Shown: positions 16,948-25,878, counted from the first letter of the stretch. The stretch: DNA of 62,065 nt from Lachnospiraceae bacterium (GCA_021770755.1 JAETQI010000024.1:1-62065), one strand, 5' to 3'. A program made the numbers and translations. The notes: generated by a model from the sequence alone, not told the origin.

Positions 16948-18285
16948 ATGGGTTTGATCAAAGCCGGAATGGGCGCGTTAGGAGGAACACTGGCCGATCA
17001 GTGGAAGGAATTTTTCTACTGTGAGGCGATGGATAAGGATATCATGGTCACAAAAGGCAGGAAGCGCACAAGTTCCCGCTCATCCAACACAAAAGGAAAT
17101 GATAATATCATCTCCAACGGCAGCGTGGTCGCCGTTGCCGATGGTCAGTGCATGATCATCGTGGATCAGGGGAAGGTCGTGGAAGTATGTGCGGAGCCGG
17201 GGGAATTCCGGTACGACACATCGACAGAACCGAGCATTTTCACAGGAAGTCTCGGCACAAGTATCAAAGAAACCTTTGGCGTGATCGGCAGACGGTTCAC
17301 ATTTGGCGGAGACACCGGCAAGGATCAGCGGGTGTACTACTTCAATACCAGGGAGCTGGTGGACAATAAATTCGGAACGCCAAACCCGATCCCTTTCCGC
17401 GTGGTGGATTCCAAGATCGGTCTGGATGTGGATGTCTCTGTCCGCTGCTCCGGTGTCTACTCCTACCGGATCGCTGATCCACTGCTTTTCTACACAAATG
17501 TCTGCGGCAATGTAGAAGACGACTATGAGCGCAGCGAGCTGGACAGCCAGCTCAAAACAGAGTTTATCAGTGCGCTGCAGCCTGCATTTGGCAGGCTCTC
17601 GGATCTGGAACTGCGCCCGAACCAGATCGTCTCCCACAACACAGATCTGGAGGCGGCGATGAATACCGTCCTGTCGGCAAAATGGGGTGAGCTGCGCGGA
17701 CTTAAGGTCGTCAGCATCGCGCTTGGCTCCGTCACCCTGCCGCCGGAAGACGCGGAGATGATCAAGCAGCTACAGCGCACCGCCGTACTGCAGAACCCCA
17801 ATATGGCCGGTGCCGCACTTGCAGGCGCCCAGGCGGATGCCATGAAAGCAGCAGCCTCCAACTCGGCAGGCGCGATGACAGGATTTATGGGCATGGGAAT
17901 GGCGATGAACGCCGGAGGCGGCATGAACGCGCAAAATCTTTTTGCGATGGGACAGCAGCAGGCGCCACAACAGCCGACAGCACAACAACATCAGGCACCG
18001 CCTCCATCCCAGACAGACACCTGGAAATGTTCTTGCGGAACCGTAGCGACAGGCAGATTCTGCCCGGAATGCGGGACAGCTAAACCCACGAGAAACAACG
18101 GATGGGTGTGCGCCTGCGGGGCGATCAACAAAGGCAGATTCTGCTCTGACTGCGGGGCAAAGAAACCGGAAACGCTGCCGCTGTACCGATGCGACAAATG
18201 CGGCTGGGAACCAAAAGACCCTGCCCATCCGCCCAAATTCTGCCCAGAATGCGGCGATGCATTTGATGAGAACGACATGCGCTGA
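16948..18285 (+). CDS. ydjI: SPFH-domain protein with C-terminal zinc ribbons, YdjI-like
   Basis: A 445-residue protein. Residues about 15-290 match the SPFH/virion-core-like family of B. subtilis YdjI (GNDNIISNGSVVAVADGQ, FRVVDSKIGLDVDVSVRCSG). A Gln/Met-rich linker follows and then three Cys pairs that form zinc ribbons (CSCG..CPECG, CACG..CSDCG, CDKCG..CPECG). In Bacillus the family works with YdjG, YdjH and the PspA-like YdjF in envelope stress; no pspA is seen here. The first gene of a three-gene set, AAAGGAG eight to nine bases before the ATG. The symbol is by similarity of family and of gene set. Confidence 0.85.
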   Translation: MGLIKAGMGALGGTLADQWKEFFYCEAMDKDIMVTKGRKRTSSRSSNTKGNDNIISNGSVVAVADGQCMIIVDQGKVVEVCAEPGEFRYDTSTEPSIFTGSLGTSIKETFGVIGRRFTFGGDTGKDQRVYYFNTRELVDNKFGTPNPIPFRVVDSKIGLDVDVSVRCSGVYSYRIADPLLFYTNVCGNVEDDYERSELDSQLKTEFISALQPAFGRLSDLELRPNQIVSHNTDLEAAMNTVLSAKWGELRGLKVVSIALGSVTLPPEDAEMIKQLQRTAVLQNPNMAGAALAGAQADAMKAAASNSAGAMTGFMGMGMAMNAGGGMNAQNLFAMGQQQAPQQPTAQQHQAPPPSQTDTWKCSCGTVATGRFCPECGTAKPTRNNGWVCACGAINKGRFCSDCGAKKPETLPLYRCDKCGWEPKDPAHPPKFCPECGDAFDENDMR

Positions 18286-18317
18286 CCGTCAGCGCTTATA
18301 TGCAGAGGAGGAATACG

Positions 18318-19403
18318 ATGGCTGCGATACAAGAATACAAATGTCCGTGCTGCGGCGGCGCCATTGCCTTTGACAGTACGATACAAAAGATGAAATGTCC
18401 CTTCTGTGACACTGAATTTGAGATCGGGACACTGGAAAGCTATGACAGCGAACTGAGAAGTGACCAGACGGATGATATGAACTGGCAGATGGCATCGGGC
18501 GATGCATGGCAGACGGATGAGCTGGGCGTACTGAATGCCTATGTCTGCAATTCATGCGGCGGCGAGATCGCATGCGATGAAAATACGGCAGCTACTTCCT
18601 GTCCGTTCTGCGGGAATCCGGTCGTCATGACAGGACAGTTATCCGGCGCACTGAGACCGGATCTTGTGATTCCGTTCAAGGTCAATAAGAGAGCCGCAAA
18701 AGCGGCGCTTAAGAAACATTATGAGGGAAAGCGCCTGCTTCCCAGGATATTCAAAGACCAGAACCATATCAATGAAGTAAAAGGGGTATACGTTCCATTC
18801 TGGCTGTTTGACACCGACGCGAATGTCAACATGCGCTACAAAGCGACCAAAATCCGCACCTGGAGCGACAACCGATACGACTACACCGAGACGAAATATT
18901 ATGCCGTAAGCCGGGGCGGGAGACTTCGATTTGACAAGGTTCCTGTGGACGGCTCTGCCAAAATGCCAAACGACCTGATGGAATCCATCGAGCCCTTTAA
19001 TCTCTCGGAAGCAGTAGATTTTCAGACTGCCTACCTTGCAGGATATCTGGCTGATAAATACGATGTGAACGCAGAGCAGAGTGTGGAACGCGCAAACGAA
19101 CGGATCCGCAACAGCGCGGAGGCTGCTTTTAACGAGACGGTCAAAGGTTATGCGACAGTCACAAAAGAGACTGGCAGTATCCGGCTGCAGAACGCCAAAG
19201 TGACATATGCCCTTTTTCCTGTGTGGCTGCTGAGCACCACATGGAAGGGGCAGAACTACCTTTTTGCCATGAATGGTCAGACAGGGAAAATGGTCGGCGA
19301 CCTGCCATTTGATAAAGCCGCGTACAGAAAATGGCTGTTTGGCCTGACAGGAATCATAGGCATGCTTCTATATGCCGTTTTCTACCTGTTCTGGCTGATG
19401 TAA
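18318..19403 (+). CDS. ydjG: Zinc-ribbon membrane protein, YdjG-like
   Basis: A 361-residue protein. Two Cys4 zinc ribbons are visible: CPCCGG with CPFCDTEFE at the start, and CNSCGGEIAC with CPFCGNPVV near residue 85. A long conserved region follows (VIPFKVNKRAAKAALKKHY, GVYVPFWLFD), and a C-terminal membrane helix (LFGLTGIIGMLLYAVFYLFW). This is the layout of B. subtilis YdjG, a partner of YdjH/YdjI. Proteins of this type are often misnamed as PriA or TFIIB because of the ribbon. The start at 18318 is chosen for GAGGAGG upstream. It lies 32 bases after ydjI. Confidence 0.85.
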   Translation: MAAIQEYKCPCCGGAIAFDSTIQKMKCPFCDTEFEIGTLESYDSELRSDQTDDMNWQMASGDAWQTDELGVLNAYVCNSCGGEIACDENTAATSCPFCGNPVVMTGQLSGALRPDLVIPFKVNKRAAKAALKKHYEGKRLLPRIFKDQNHINEVKGVYVPFWLFDTDANVNMRYKATKIRTWSDNRYDYTETKYYAVSRGGRLRFDKVPVDGSAKMPNDLMESIEPFNLSEAVDFQTAYLAGYLADKYDVNAEQSVERANERIRNSAEAAFNETVKGYATVTKETGSIRLQNAKVTYALFPVWLLSTTWKGQNYLFAMNGQTGKMVGDLPFDKAAYRKWLFGLTGIIGMLLYAVFYLFWLM

Positions 19404-19411
19404 GGGGGCAA

Positions 19412-20242
19412 ATGATGAATCATACAATGAACAAAAAATTTTGGAGCATATGCTCTACACTGGTCTTATCCATATTGTTTTTGTCTGTAAGCCTGGCGAT
19501 CCCTGCATCTGCATCGGAGGATCTTCCACGGCTTGTGGATATGGCAGATCTGCTCGATGATGGCGAGGAAGCCAGTCTGTCCGGCCTGCTCGATGAGATC
19601 AGCCAGCGTCAGCAGGTCGATGTCGTGGTGGTCACGGCGGACTCCCTAGAAGGGGATACGGCGATGGTATACGCTGATGATTTTTATGATTACAATGGAT
19701 ACGGTTTTGGAGATGCGCGGGACGGCATCCTGCTTCTGGTCAGCCTGGAGGAGCGGGACTGGTACATATCGACAACGGGGTACGGCATAACGGCGGTCAC
19801 TGACGCCGGGCGGGAATATATGTCCGAAATATTTGCAGCCGATCTGAGCACCGGCGATTACGCGGCTGCATTCACAAGCTTTGCCAGGCTGTGCGACGAT
19901 TTCATCACACAGGCAAAGACCGGAGAGCCGTATGATACCGGCAATCTTCCGCAGGAGCCCTTCGATGTTGTCTGGAATCTCCTTGTGGCATTTGTGATCG
20001 CGTTCATCATTTCCCTGATCGCGACGGGCATCATGCGGGGAGAACTTAGGACAATACACAGCCAGTCCGCCGCAGACGATTATCTCAGGCAGGGAAGCAT
20101 GCATCTGACGAAAAAGAACGACTTGTTCCTTTACAGACATGTCGACCGCAGGAAAAAGGAAGAACCCAAAAATTCAGAAGGCTCCCAGACGCATACATCC
20201 TCTTCCGGCACGACACACGGGGGCGGCGGCGGAAAATTTTAA
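19412..20242 (+). CDS. ydjH: TPM-domain membrane protein, YdjH-like
   Basis: A 276-residue exported protein: signal peptide to about residue 36 (ASAS), an extracellular TPM domain (about 40-170; VDVVVVTADSLEG, DGILLLVSLEERDWYISTTGYG), one membrane helix (LLVAFVIAFIISLIATGIM), a cytoplasmic segment and a Gly-rich tail THGGGGGKF. This matches YdjH/YgcG. It begins eight bases after ydjG, with AAGGGGG before the ATG; a second ATG follows immediately. Likely anchors the YdjI/YdjG complex at the membrane (inference from Bacillus). Confidence 0.85.
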   Translation: MMNHTMNKKFWSICSTLVLSILFLSVSLAIPASASEDLPRLVDMADLLDDGEEASLSGLLDEISQRQQVDVVVVTADSLEGDTAMVYADDFYDYNGYGFGDARDGILLLVSLEERDWYISTTGYGITAVTDAGREYMSEIFAADLSTGDYAAAFTSFARLCDDFITQAKTGEPYDTGNLPQEPFDVVWNLLVAFVIAFIISLIATGIMRGELRTIHSQSAADDYLRQGSMHLTKKNDLFLYRHVDRRKKEEPKNSEGSQTHTSSSGTTHGGGGGKF

Positions 20243-20272
20243 CCAGGATTTGTCTGGAAATGCAAAGAATAG

Positions 20273-20321
20273 TTTAGTTAAATCTTGTAGAATTTAGTCG
20301 GTTTTTACGCTATACTATAAT
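20273..20321 (+). promoter_or_regulatory. -10 element and possible LytTR half-sites before the GGDEF gene
   Basis: TATAAT at 20316-20321 (with an overlapping TATACT at 20311) is a good -10. Upstream, TTTAGTTAAAT at 20273 and TTTAGTCGGTT at 20293 are imperfect direct repeats 20 bases apart, similar to the TAGTCGATT motif at 9312. No good -35 is seen, which would fit an activated promoter. Weak evidence. Confidence 0.3.
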
Positions 20322-20386
20322 ATATAACTATGTCAAAAATCGTTGCGGGACAGATACGCTCTGAGCATTTCGATAGGGGAACACAT

Positions 20387-21457
20387 ATGCAGGCAGATAC
20401 AGCCACTGGCGGGAATCAAAAACTGATCGAACTTGAAAAAATGAAAGAGGATCTCGAAGACCGGCTAAAGGAGATGTCCAGAACTGTCAAAAAACAGGAG
20501 ACGATGATCGCCCTGGCAAAGCGGGATCCGCTCACTGGCCTCAGGAACCGCCAGGGAATCCCTGAACTGGTCAGCGCCAGTCTGCGCGCGCACTGTGAGG
20601 GGACCTTTTTCATCATGGATCTGGATAATTTTAAGAGCGTCAACGATACGTACGGCCACATGGAGGGCGACCGGGTGCTCATCCGGTTTGCCAAAGCGCT
20701 GAGAGTGTCCATCGATCCGGACGATATCACTGCAAGGCTTGGCGGTGACGAATTTGTCGTCTTTTCCCCGGGTCACTATGATAAATACGAACTAAAGGCT
20801 AAGGCAAAACGTTTTATCCGTCAGATCGAGCGCAGTCTTTTGACCCCCGGAAAGCCGATGCAGGTGACTGTGTCCATCGGGATCGCGCGCGCACCGCTTG
20901 ACGGCGCGACCTACGAAGCGCTCTACGAAAATGCTGACAAAGCACTCTACAGTGTAAAAAATGAGGGAAAAAATGGATTTCGTTTTTTTGATGAACTGAA
21001 TGATCCCGCACACAGCACTGTTCTGTGTGGCACGCCGCACACTTCCCTGGAAGAGATAACAAACAAGCTCAGAGAGCAAAAAACGGCGGGTTCCTTCGAG
21101 GTGGATTACACGAATTTTGAACAGATCTACCGCTTTATGGAAAGAAACCTGATCCGCGACCCCCGGGAGATACAATGCGTTCTATTCACGCTGGAAGCAT
21201 GCCCCGACGCGGAGGCGATGGTCATTCAGCAGCAGCTTGCACACCTGCAGCACGCGGTCGCATTCTCCTTAAGAAAAAGCGATGTGACGACAACGTACAG
21301 TTCCACGCAATTGCTGGCACTGCTGATCGACGCCAACAGAGAAAATACAGACATGGTTGTGAAAAGGATCCTCAGAAAATACCGCACTGAGGCTGGCAGC
21401 GGCCGGATGGAGGTTCTGTATGATATGCAGCAGCTAACACCCGTCAGTTCCTACTGA
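20387..21457 (+). CDS. Diguanylate cyclase (GGDEF) with degenerate second domain
   Basis: A 356-residue protein likely making c-di-GMP from two GTP. A short coiled coil (about 10-45) precedes the GGDEF domain (about 50-205): DPLTGLRNR, FFIMDLDNFKSVNDTYGH, the intact RLGGDEFVVF and VSIGIA. The inhibitory I-site is absent: the RxxD position reads DxxD. Residues about 215-350 (YTNFEQIYRFMERNL, LLALLIDANRENTDMVVKRI) look like a diverged second GGDEF-like fold without catalytic motif. It is cytoplasmic. The start at 20387 (AGGGGA upstream) is preferred to 20330, which lies at the likely transcription start and has no binding site. Confidence 0.85.
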   Translation: MQADTATGGNQKLIELEKMKEDLEDRLKEMSRTVKKQETMIALAKRDPLTGLRNRQGIPELVSASLRAHCEGTFFIMDLDNFKSVNDTYGHMEGDRVLIRFAKALRVSIDPDDITARLGGDEFVVFSPGHYDKYELKAKAKRFIRQIERSLLTPGKPMQVTVSIGIARAPLDGATYEALYENADKALYSVKNEGKNGFRFFDELNDPAHSTVLCGTPHTSLEEITNKLREQKTAGSFEVDYTNFEQIYRFMERNLIRDPREIQCVLFTLEACPDAEAMVIQQQLAHLQHAVAFSLRKSDVTTTYSSTQLLALLIDANRENTDMVVKRILRKYRTEAGSGRMEVLYDMQQLTPVSSY

Positions 21458-21493
21458 CAGGTGCCAGCCCTGTTCTATCTCAGGGTGAAATGA

Positions 21494-22381
21494 TCAGACT
21501 TTCCTGACTGGGATCCACAGCTCGCAGAAAAGCCCGCTCTCACCTTTCTCAAAATACAGCTCATAGTCTGTATCCTCCGTCTGCTCATAACCTGTCTGCG
21601 TGAGAAACTCCTTGTAGAACTTATTCCAGGTCTCGGCGATGCAGTCCCCGTCAGTCCCCATGCATTTGAATACTGCATAGTCTGTCGGTTCTGTCTTCCA
21701 CATGGTATAACCGTTTTCGAGCAAGCGCTGTACGCCTTCCATGTCAGTATCCGCATCGACGAGAACACCGATCCCATAGTTGAAGTGCGTTTCGCTCTTC
21801 AATGCAGGGCCGCACAGACCGTACAGATCCTTCTTTCCTTCCGCGCGGAGCTGTCTCATGGGCTCGACCAGATCTTTCTCATGACACGCTGTCCAGAAGT
21901 CGGGAACGCTGTGATCATTGTCGTCATTGATGCTCTCATTGGGGAAAGCCTTCACCCTCGCGATAAACTGCTGTTGTTCCTTGTGTTCCATTCTGTAATC
22001 CATAATACTACCACCTTCCAATGTAATCTTTATCACGAGAGGATTGAACAAGTGGAGCCTTGCGCCGTTTTGTTTCGCCTGCTTCGGCGATGAGCCGTGA
22101 AACCGCGAAAAGGCTTTGGAAAAGCTCTCCGGCGTTTCATAGCCGTACTTATATGCAGCATCGATCACCGACAGATCCGTCGTCCGCAGCTCCTGCGCCG
22201 CCAACGTGAGCCGCCTGCTCCGGATATATTCGTTGGCGGTCATCCCGACAACCAGACTGAATGTCCGGTGAAAATTGTAGTTCGACATGTGTACCTGTCT
22301 CGCCACATCATCATAGCAAATGTCCTCGCAGATGTGCTGCTCCATATAATTGATCGCCTGCTGGATCCACTGTATTGACAT
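21494..22381 (-). CDS. AraC family regulator with GyrI-like ligand domain
   Basis: A 295-residue regulator. The N-terminal double helix-turn-helix (about 8-105) has CYDDVARQVHMSNYNFHRTF and VIDAAYKYGYETPESFSKAF. Residues about 130-292 are a GyrI-like/SOUL small-molecule-binding domain (KAFPNESINDD, LYGLCGPALKSE, YELYFEKGE). Such proteins often sense drugs or metabolites and activate efflux or detoxification genes. No obvious target adjoins; the Nudix gene lies upstream on the same strand. Confidence 0.88.
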   Translation of the reverse strand: MSIQWIQQAINYMEQHICEDICYDDVARQVHMSNYNFHRTFSLVVGMTANEYIRSRRLTLAAQELRTTDLSVIDAAYKYGYETPESFSKAFSRFHGSSPKQAKQNGARLHLFNPLVIKITLEGGSIMDYRMEHKEQQQFIARVKAFPNESINDDNDHSVPDFWTACHEKDLVEPMRQLRAEGKKDLYGLCGPALKSETHFNYGIGVLVDADTDMEGVQRLLENGYTMWKTEPTDYAVFKCMGTDGDCIAETWNKFYKEFLTQTGYEQTEDTDYELYFEKGESGLFCELWIPVRKV

Positions 22382-22462
22382 TGTTGTTCACTCCTCCCCT
22401 GCATATTGCCATTGTAAATGATCGCATCCGTAAAGTCCTGTCCTCGTTTGCACGGATTTGTC

Positions 22463-22954
22463 TCAAAACTCCGGTATCGCTGTAAACGCTATTTTTTCCC
22501 CGTCCGCGGCTCCCACATAGATCTCATCCGTCTCCCGCCCAGTCTCCAGATAGTGCGCTATCACAAATTGGGAAGTATACGCCATCCCTAACGCCCCCAA
22601 TTCTGAAAAGTCAAACCACTTGCTGATCCCTTCATTTGACACAAGCTCATCATCCACGCACGGATCCAGCACGGCAAAAAAATAATAGTTCTGCCGGATC
22701 TCCCCCTTTGACCTGCGCAGCGTGATATACCGCAGGGACAGATCATGGATATCGCACTCTTTCAATCCAAGCTCCTCCTCCAGCTCCCGCAATACACAGG
22801 CGCGCGCATCATTCAGCTCATGCGGTTCAAAATGCCCTCCGGCCGAGCCGACCCAGACATCGTTCACCACCCTGCCGCCCTGCCGGAACAGCAGCAGCAT
22901 CCTGTCGCCCTTCGTTATATACACAGACGCCATATTTCTCAGTTTTCCGTCCAT
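22463..22954 (-). CDS. Nudix hydrolase
   Basis: A 163-residue Nudix protein that hydrolyses a nucleoside diphosphate linked to another group; the substrate is unknown. The Nudix box is GGHFEPHELNDARACVLREL followed by EEELGL, with two extra residues between the first Glu and the REL core. The start at 22954 (MDGKLRN) is chosen because GGGAGG is seven to ten bases upstream; the open frame continues 25 codons further without a site. Confidence 0.85.
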   Translation of the reverse strand: MDGKLRNMASVYITKGDRMLLLFRQGGRVVNDVWVGSAGGHFEPHELNDARACVLRELEEELGLKECDIHDLSLRYITLRRSKGEIRQNYYFFAVLDPCVDDELVSNEGISKWFDFSELGALGMAYTSQFVIAHYLETGRETDEIYVGAADGEKIAFTAIPEF

Positions 22955-23140
22955 TCTCCCGCCTCCCCGACTCACGAAATCTTCCCGCACGCCGCACTTT
23001 CGTGCGATTATGATATGATCATAACACACTCAGCACCCTTTTTCACGCACTTTTTGAACTACGTCTCGTATCAATATATCGTATCAAGGACACTGTTGTC
23101 ACGTACCAGCGTCACTGTGTCAAAAGCCGCCATCGCAGCA

Positions 23141-24931
23141 TCATTTCAGGATCAGTTCCGCAAGGCGGCAGTTTTCCTCCTCCAGAACAAGTGCCCTCTC
23201 CAGCATATCGATCTGTTCCCTGCGAAGCTGCGGCGCCGCCGCGCCGAAAGCACTCACCGTATTGTAGGAAACGGCGTCCGCAGACAGACTGCGCACCCTG
23301 CCCTGAAACGCAGAAACCATATCGGCGATCGCCTGCTCATTTCCAGCGATCCGCTCCAGATATTCCCGCTCCTGATGCGCAAGCAGAGAAACATTTTCAC
23401 GCAGATACACCGCTGCTGCCTTGCGCGCATCCGCCAGATTGCTCAACATGCTGTCATTGACACTCAACCGCCGCATCACAGCTTCCCTGTCGCCGTCCAG
23501 TTCAAAATCCGATTCCGCAGACAATCCTCTGATCCATGCCTCATAGGCGCCCTTTCCCTGGGTGTAACCCCTGCACTCCCCGGCGCGGAAGGACGCCATC
23601 AGCGTTGCAAGGGAATTTTTCAGAACCTCCTTCGGAGGCAGCGCGTCACTCTTCTCCCCCAGATGCATGATCAGAAAAGGCCACGCATCATTATAGAGAT
23701 ACCCCTCGTTCTCCTCAAAGACGATCCGCCGATCCTCTGCGTTTGCGTGATCCTCCTGCTCCAGTTCCTCAAAGATTTCCCTGTCAAAATAAGTACGGCA
23801 CAAAAAACGGTTTCCGTTATCCGTGTATCCCGTGATGACGCCCCACTCCGGCGCAACCCGTAGATTGATCGCCAGCACCGGTCTGTTGTTTTGGATATCA
23901 TCCATGATCGCCTGACGCTCCGCTTTCCTGTCCTTTTTCTCCAGCCGTTCCGCCATACGAAACGGATAGCCGACCGCCCGGGATAGCGGTGTGACATAAT
24001 CAAATGCCACCAGGGCATCTGTACAGCTATAATCCCAGACATCGACAAAGCAGATCCGGTAACATGCGCCGCTCATGCCCATCAACTGATGGTAGGTGCA
24101 CGTTTCCCCCATGTACTTTAGCGCCGCATAGAGCGCGCCTGCCCACGGGCAGTCCATTCCCTCCGCCCAGTTCAGCCGCATCACATTTTTGAGAATACAC
24201 TTCGAATGCTCCCTGAGCATCAGTTGTGTGCGATGACCTCCATAGTAAATGACCCCGTTTTCCGGACAACTGATCACATGAAGCCCGTCGGCGTTCAGAT
24301 ACACCAAAGTCAGATACTCGGTGTCATCACTGACCGCATTGCTCGGGAACAGTTCATGGTTCACGGCGATCTGGTCCCACTTGAAATACGCATAATGTTC
24401 CATTTTATGCATGACAGAGGCATACGCCTGTTCATTTCCATAATAGGCGCCAGTCAGCTCAAATGCCTTTTCGCCCGCATAAGCTGTACTTTCCTTATTC
24501 AAGATCAGATTTTCATTCTGCAGTGCGTGGCAGAAGAAAACACCCTTTGACGACTGGTATTTGACTGTCAGGAGTTTCAGGCGGTCGCTTTTTATGGAAA
24601 CGCCTAAAAACATTTCATTGACATAGATATTCAACGCATTGCCGCGCACCAGATCATCCACAAAGTGCGTCACCGGGATCTGTGTCTGCCCGTCCGTGTA
24701 GACCGCCTCAAGGATAAAGAGTTCCCGCGGGGACAGCAGGCTGTCTATACTGCACTGCAGCGCCTCCGCCAGCGCGGGCAGGATCGCCGTCTCCGGCAGA
24801 CATTTGGCATTCTCCCACTTTGATACCGCCTGTGCGCTTACCTGCAGGCGCTCTGCAAGCTGCTCCCCCGTATACCCGCGTTCCTTCCTCATCGACGCGA
24901 TCCGCTTTCCGACTTTTACCATATCGATCAT
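23141..24931 (-). CDS. XRE-type regulator fused to a papain-like sensor domain
   Basis: A 596-residue protein. Residues about 5-60 are an XRE helix-turn-helix (ASMRKERGYTGEQLAERL, VSAQAVSKWENAKCLP). Residues about 75-230 are of unknown fold. Residues about 260-400 resemble the BtrH-type papain-like domain seen in the AraC protein at 2202-3659: CPWAGALYAALKYMGETC, then NRPVLAINLRVAPEWGVITG. The peptidase His is not kept. A helical C-terminal part of about 150 residues is shared in style with the AraC protein (LARKAAAVYLRE-like helices). Probably a ligand-sensing transcription factor. GGAGAG precedes the ATG. Confidence 0.75.
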   Translation of the reverse strand: MIDMVKVGKRIASMRKERGYTGEQLAERLQVSAQAVSKWENAKCLPETAILPALAEALQCSIDSLLSPRELFILEAVYTDGQTQIPVTHFVDDLVRGNALNIYVNEMFLGVSIKSDRLKLLTVKYQSSKGVFFCHALQNENLILNKESTAYAGEKAFELTGAYYGNEQAYASVMHKMEHYAYFKWDQIAVNHELFPSNAVSDDTEYLTLVYLNADGLHVISCPENGVIYYGGHRTQLMLREHSKCILKNVMRLNWAEGMDCPWAGALYAALKYMGETCTYHQLMGMSGACYRICFVDVWDYSCTDALVAFDYVTPLSRAVGYPFRMAERLEKKDRKAERQAIMDDIQNNRPVLAINLRVAPEWGVITGYTDNGNRFLCRTYFDREIFEELEQEDHANAEDRRIVFEENEGYLYNDAWPFLIMHLGEKSDALPPKEVLKNSLATLMASFRAGECRGYTQGKGAYEAWIRGLSAESDFELDGDREAVMRRLSVNDSMLSNLADARKAAAVYLRENVSLLAHQEREYLERIAGNEQAIADMVSAFQGRVRSLSADAVSYNTVSAFGAAAPQLRREQIDMLERALVLEEENCRLAELILK

Positions 24932-25118
24932 ATCTTCTCTCCATTCTCATACTTTTTGATATTTTTCTGCAGCTTCTAAGGAACAGTTCCTAACTATATT
25001 CTAGGCGGAATGGATTAGATTTACAATACATCTCGCGTTAAGGGCTGCAGGAAAAAATCAACCGGAAGTTTATAAACGATAATTTCCAATTGAGAAAATA
25101 ACAAACATATGATATAAA

Positions 25119-25211
25119 TTAATCTTTGGGATCATACTTTAGGAAGAGTACAATCGGTACACGCCCGACCAGCACTGCGACATACGCAAGCGCGCATAAC
25201 ATACCTGTCAT
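25119..25211 (-). pseudogene. Fragment of an ECF transporter S component (RibU-like)
   Basis: The 30-codon frame MTGMLCALAYVAVLVGRVPI continues VLFLKYDPKD and then stops. This is the conserved first helix and loop of RibU-like riboflavin transporter subunits, which normally have about 200 residues. Both ends are missing. It shows a deletion in this stretch. Confidence 0.55.
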
Positions 25212-25226
25212 TTTTTCATCGCATCG

Positions 25227-25685
25227 TCATTTTATACCAAAATACTTCTTCATCTCCGCCTGAAACGAGGAATGCCGCGGGAATTTTGCCTTATATGCCG
25301 CAAAGATCTCCCGTTTTGCTCCCCTTATGCCCATCTCTTCTTTGATCTCTGCAACCATCGCCAGCAGTACCGCACAGTTCCCGTAATGACCTCTGTGCTG
25401 TCCGCCAACGATCGCATCTGCCCTGCTGCACGCGATCTTCTCCGCCCACGCAGAATACCGCTTTCGCTCGGACTCCTCCACCGGAAAGTACTGTTTCCAG
25501 CGCTGAAAATAATTCCAAAATACACTCACCTTGCATTTCCTGCTCTCCTCAATGATATCACTCTCGAAACAAAGATCGGGGTGCGGATCCTCCGAGTCCG
25601 CAAAACCAACAGCCTGCGCGACAGACATTGGATAGTTCGAAGGGGTGACAAACAAATACAAATAAGAAAGCAGCACCGAAACCAA
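25227..25685 (-). CDS. Hypothetical protein, probably 5'-truncated
   Basis: The frame encodes up to 152 residues from a TTG codon, or 133 from the first ATG at 25628, but neither has a binding site. The start reads as the middle of a protein (FVTPSNYPMSVAQAVGFADS). The rest is rich in aromatic and charged residues (SVFWNYFQRWKQYFPVEESE, AIVGGQHRGHYGNCAVLLAM). I do not recognise the family. Next to the RibU fragment and the edge of the AT-rich island, it is likely a gene remnant. Confidence 0.4.
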   Translation of the reverse strand: MVSVLLSYLYLFVTPSNYPMSVAQAVGFADSEDPHPDLCFESDIIEESRKCKVSVFWNYFQRWKQYFPVEESERKRYSAWAEKIACSRADAIVGGQHRGHYGNCAVLLAMVAEIKEEMGIRGAKREIFAAYKAKFPRHSSFQAEMKKYFGIK

Positions 25686-25811
25686 TCAATCATATCAATC
25701 AATCTAATCTATCAGTTTGGGGAACAGGGTAAAGCGGAAACGTGCGCGGAATAAATTAAAAATTTGAACATCAGATATGTTTATGGTAGAATAAAGCCAT
25801 AAAAGGTTTAA

Positions 25812-25837
25812 GGGAAGAGGTGTCCACACCACTTCCC
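25812..25837. other. Perfect hairpin at the edge of the AT-rich island
   Basis: GGGAAG-A-GGTG-TCCA-CACC-A-CTTCCC folds into a strong stem-loop with one A-A mismatch. No T run follows on either strand, so it is a weak terminator candidate; it could be an end structure of a former mobile element. Confidence 0.5.
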
Positions 25838-25878
25838 TATATTACTATTATACCAAAAAAACCCTTATAATTCAAGAC

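Noticed and set aside
20330-20386. Earlier start of the diguanylate cyclase at 20330
   Set aside because: It lies only nine bases after the -10 element and has no binding site; 20387 fits better.
22745-23863. Plus-strand frame of 372 codons
   Set aside because: It spans the Nudix gene start, the intergenic region and part of the XRE gene on the other strand; no family seen.
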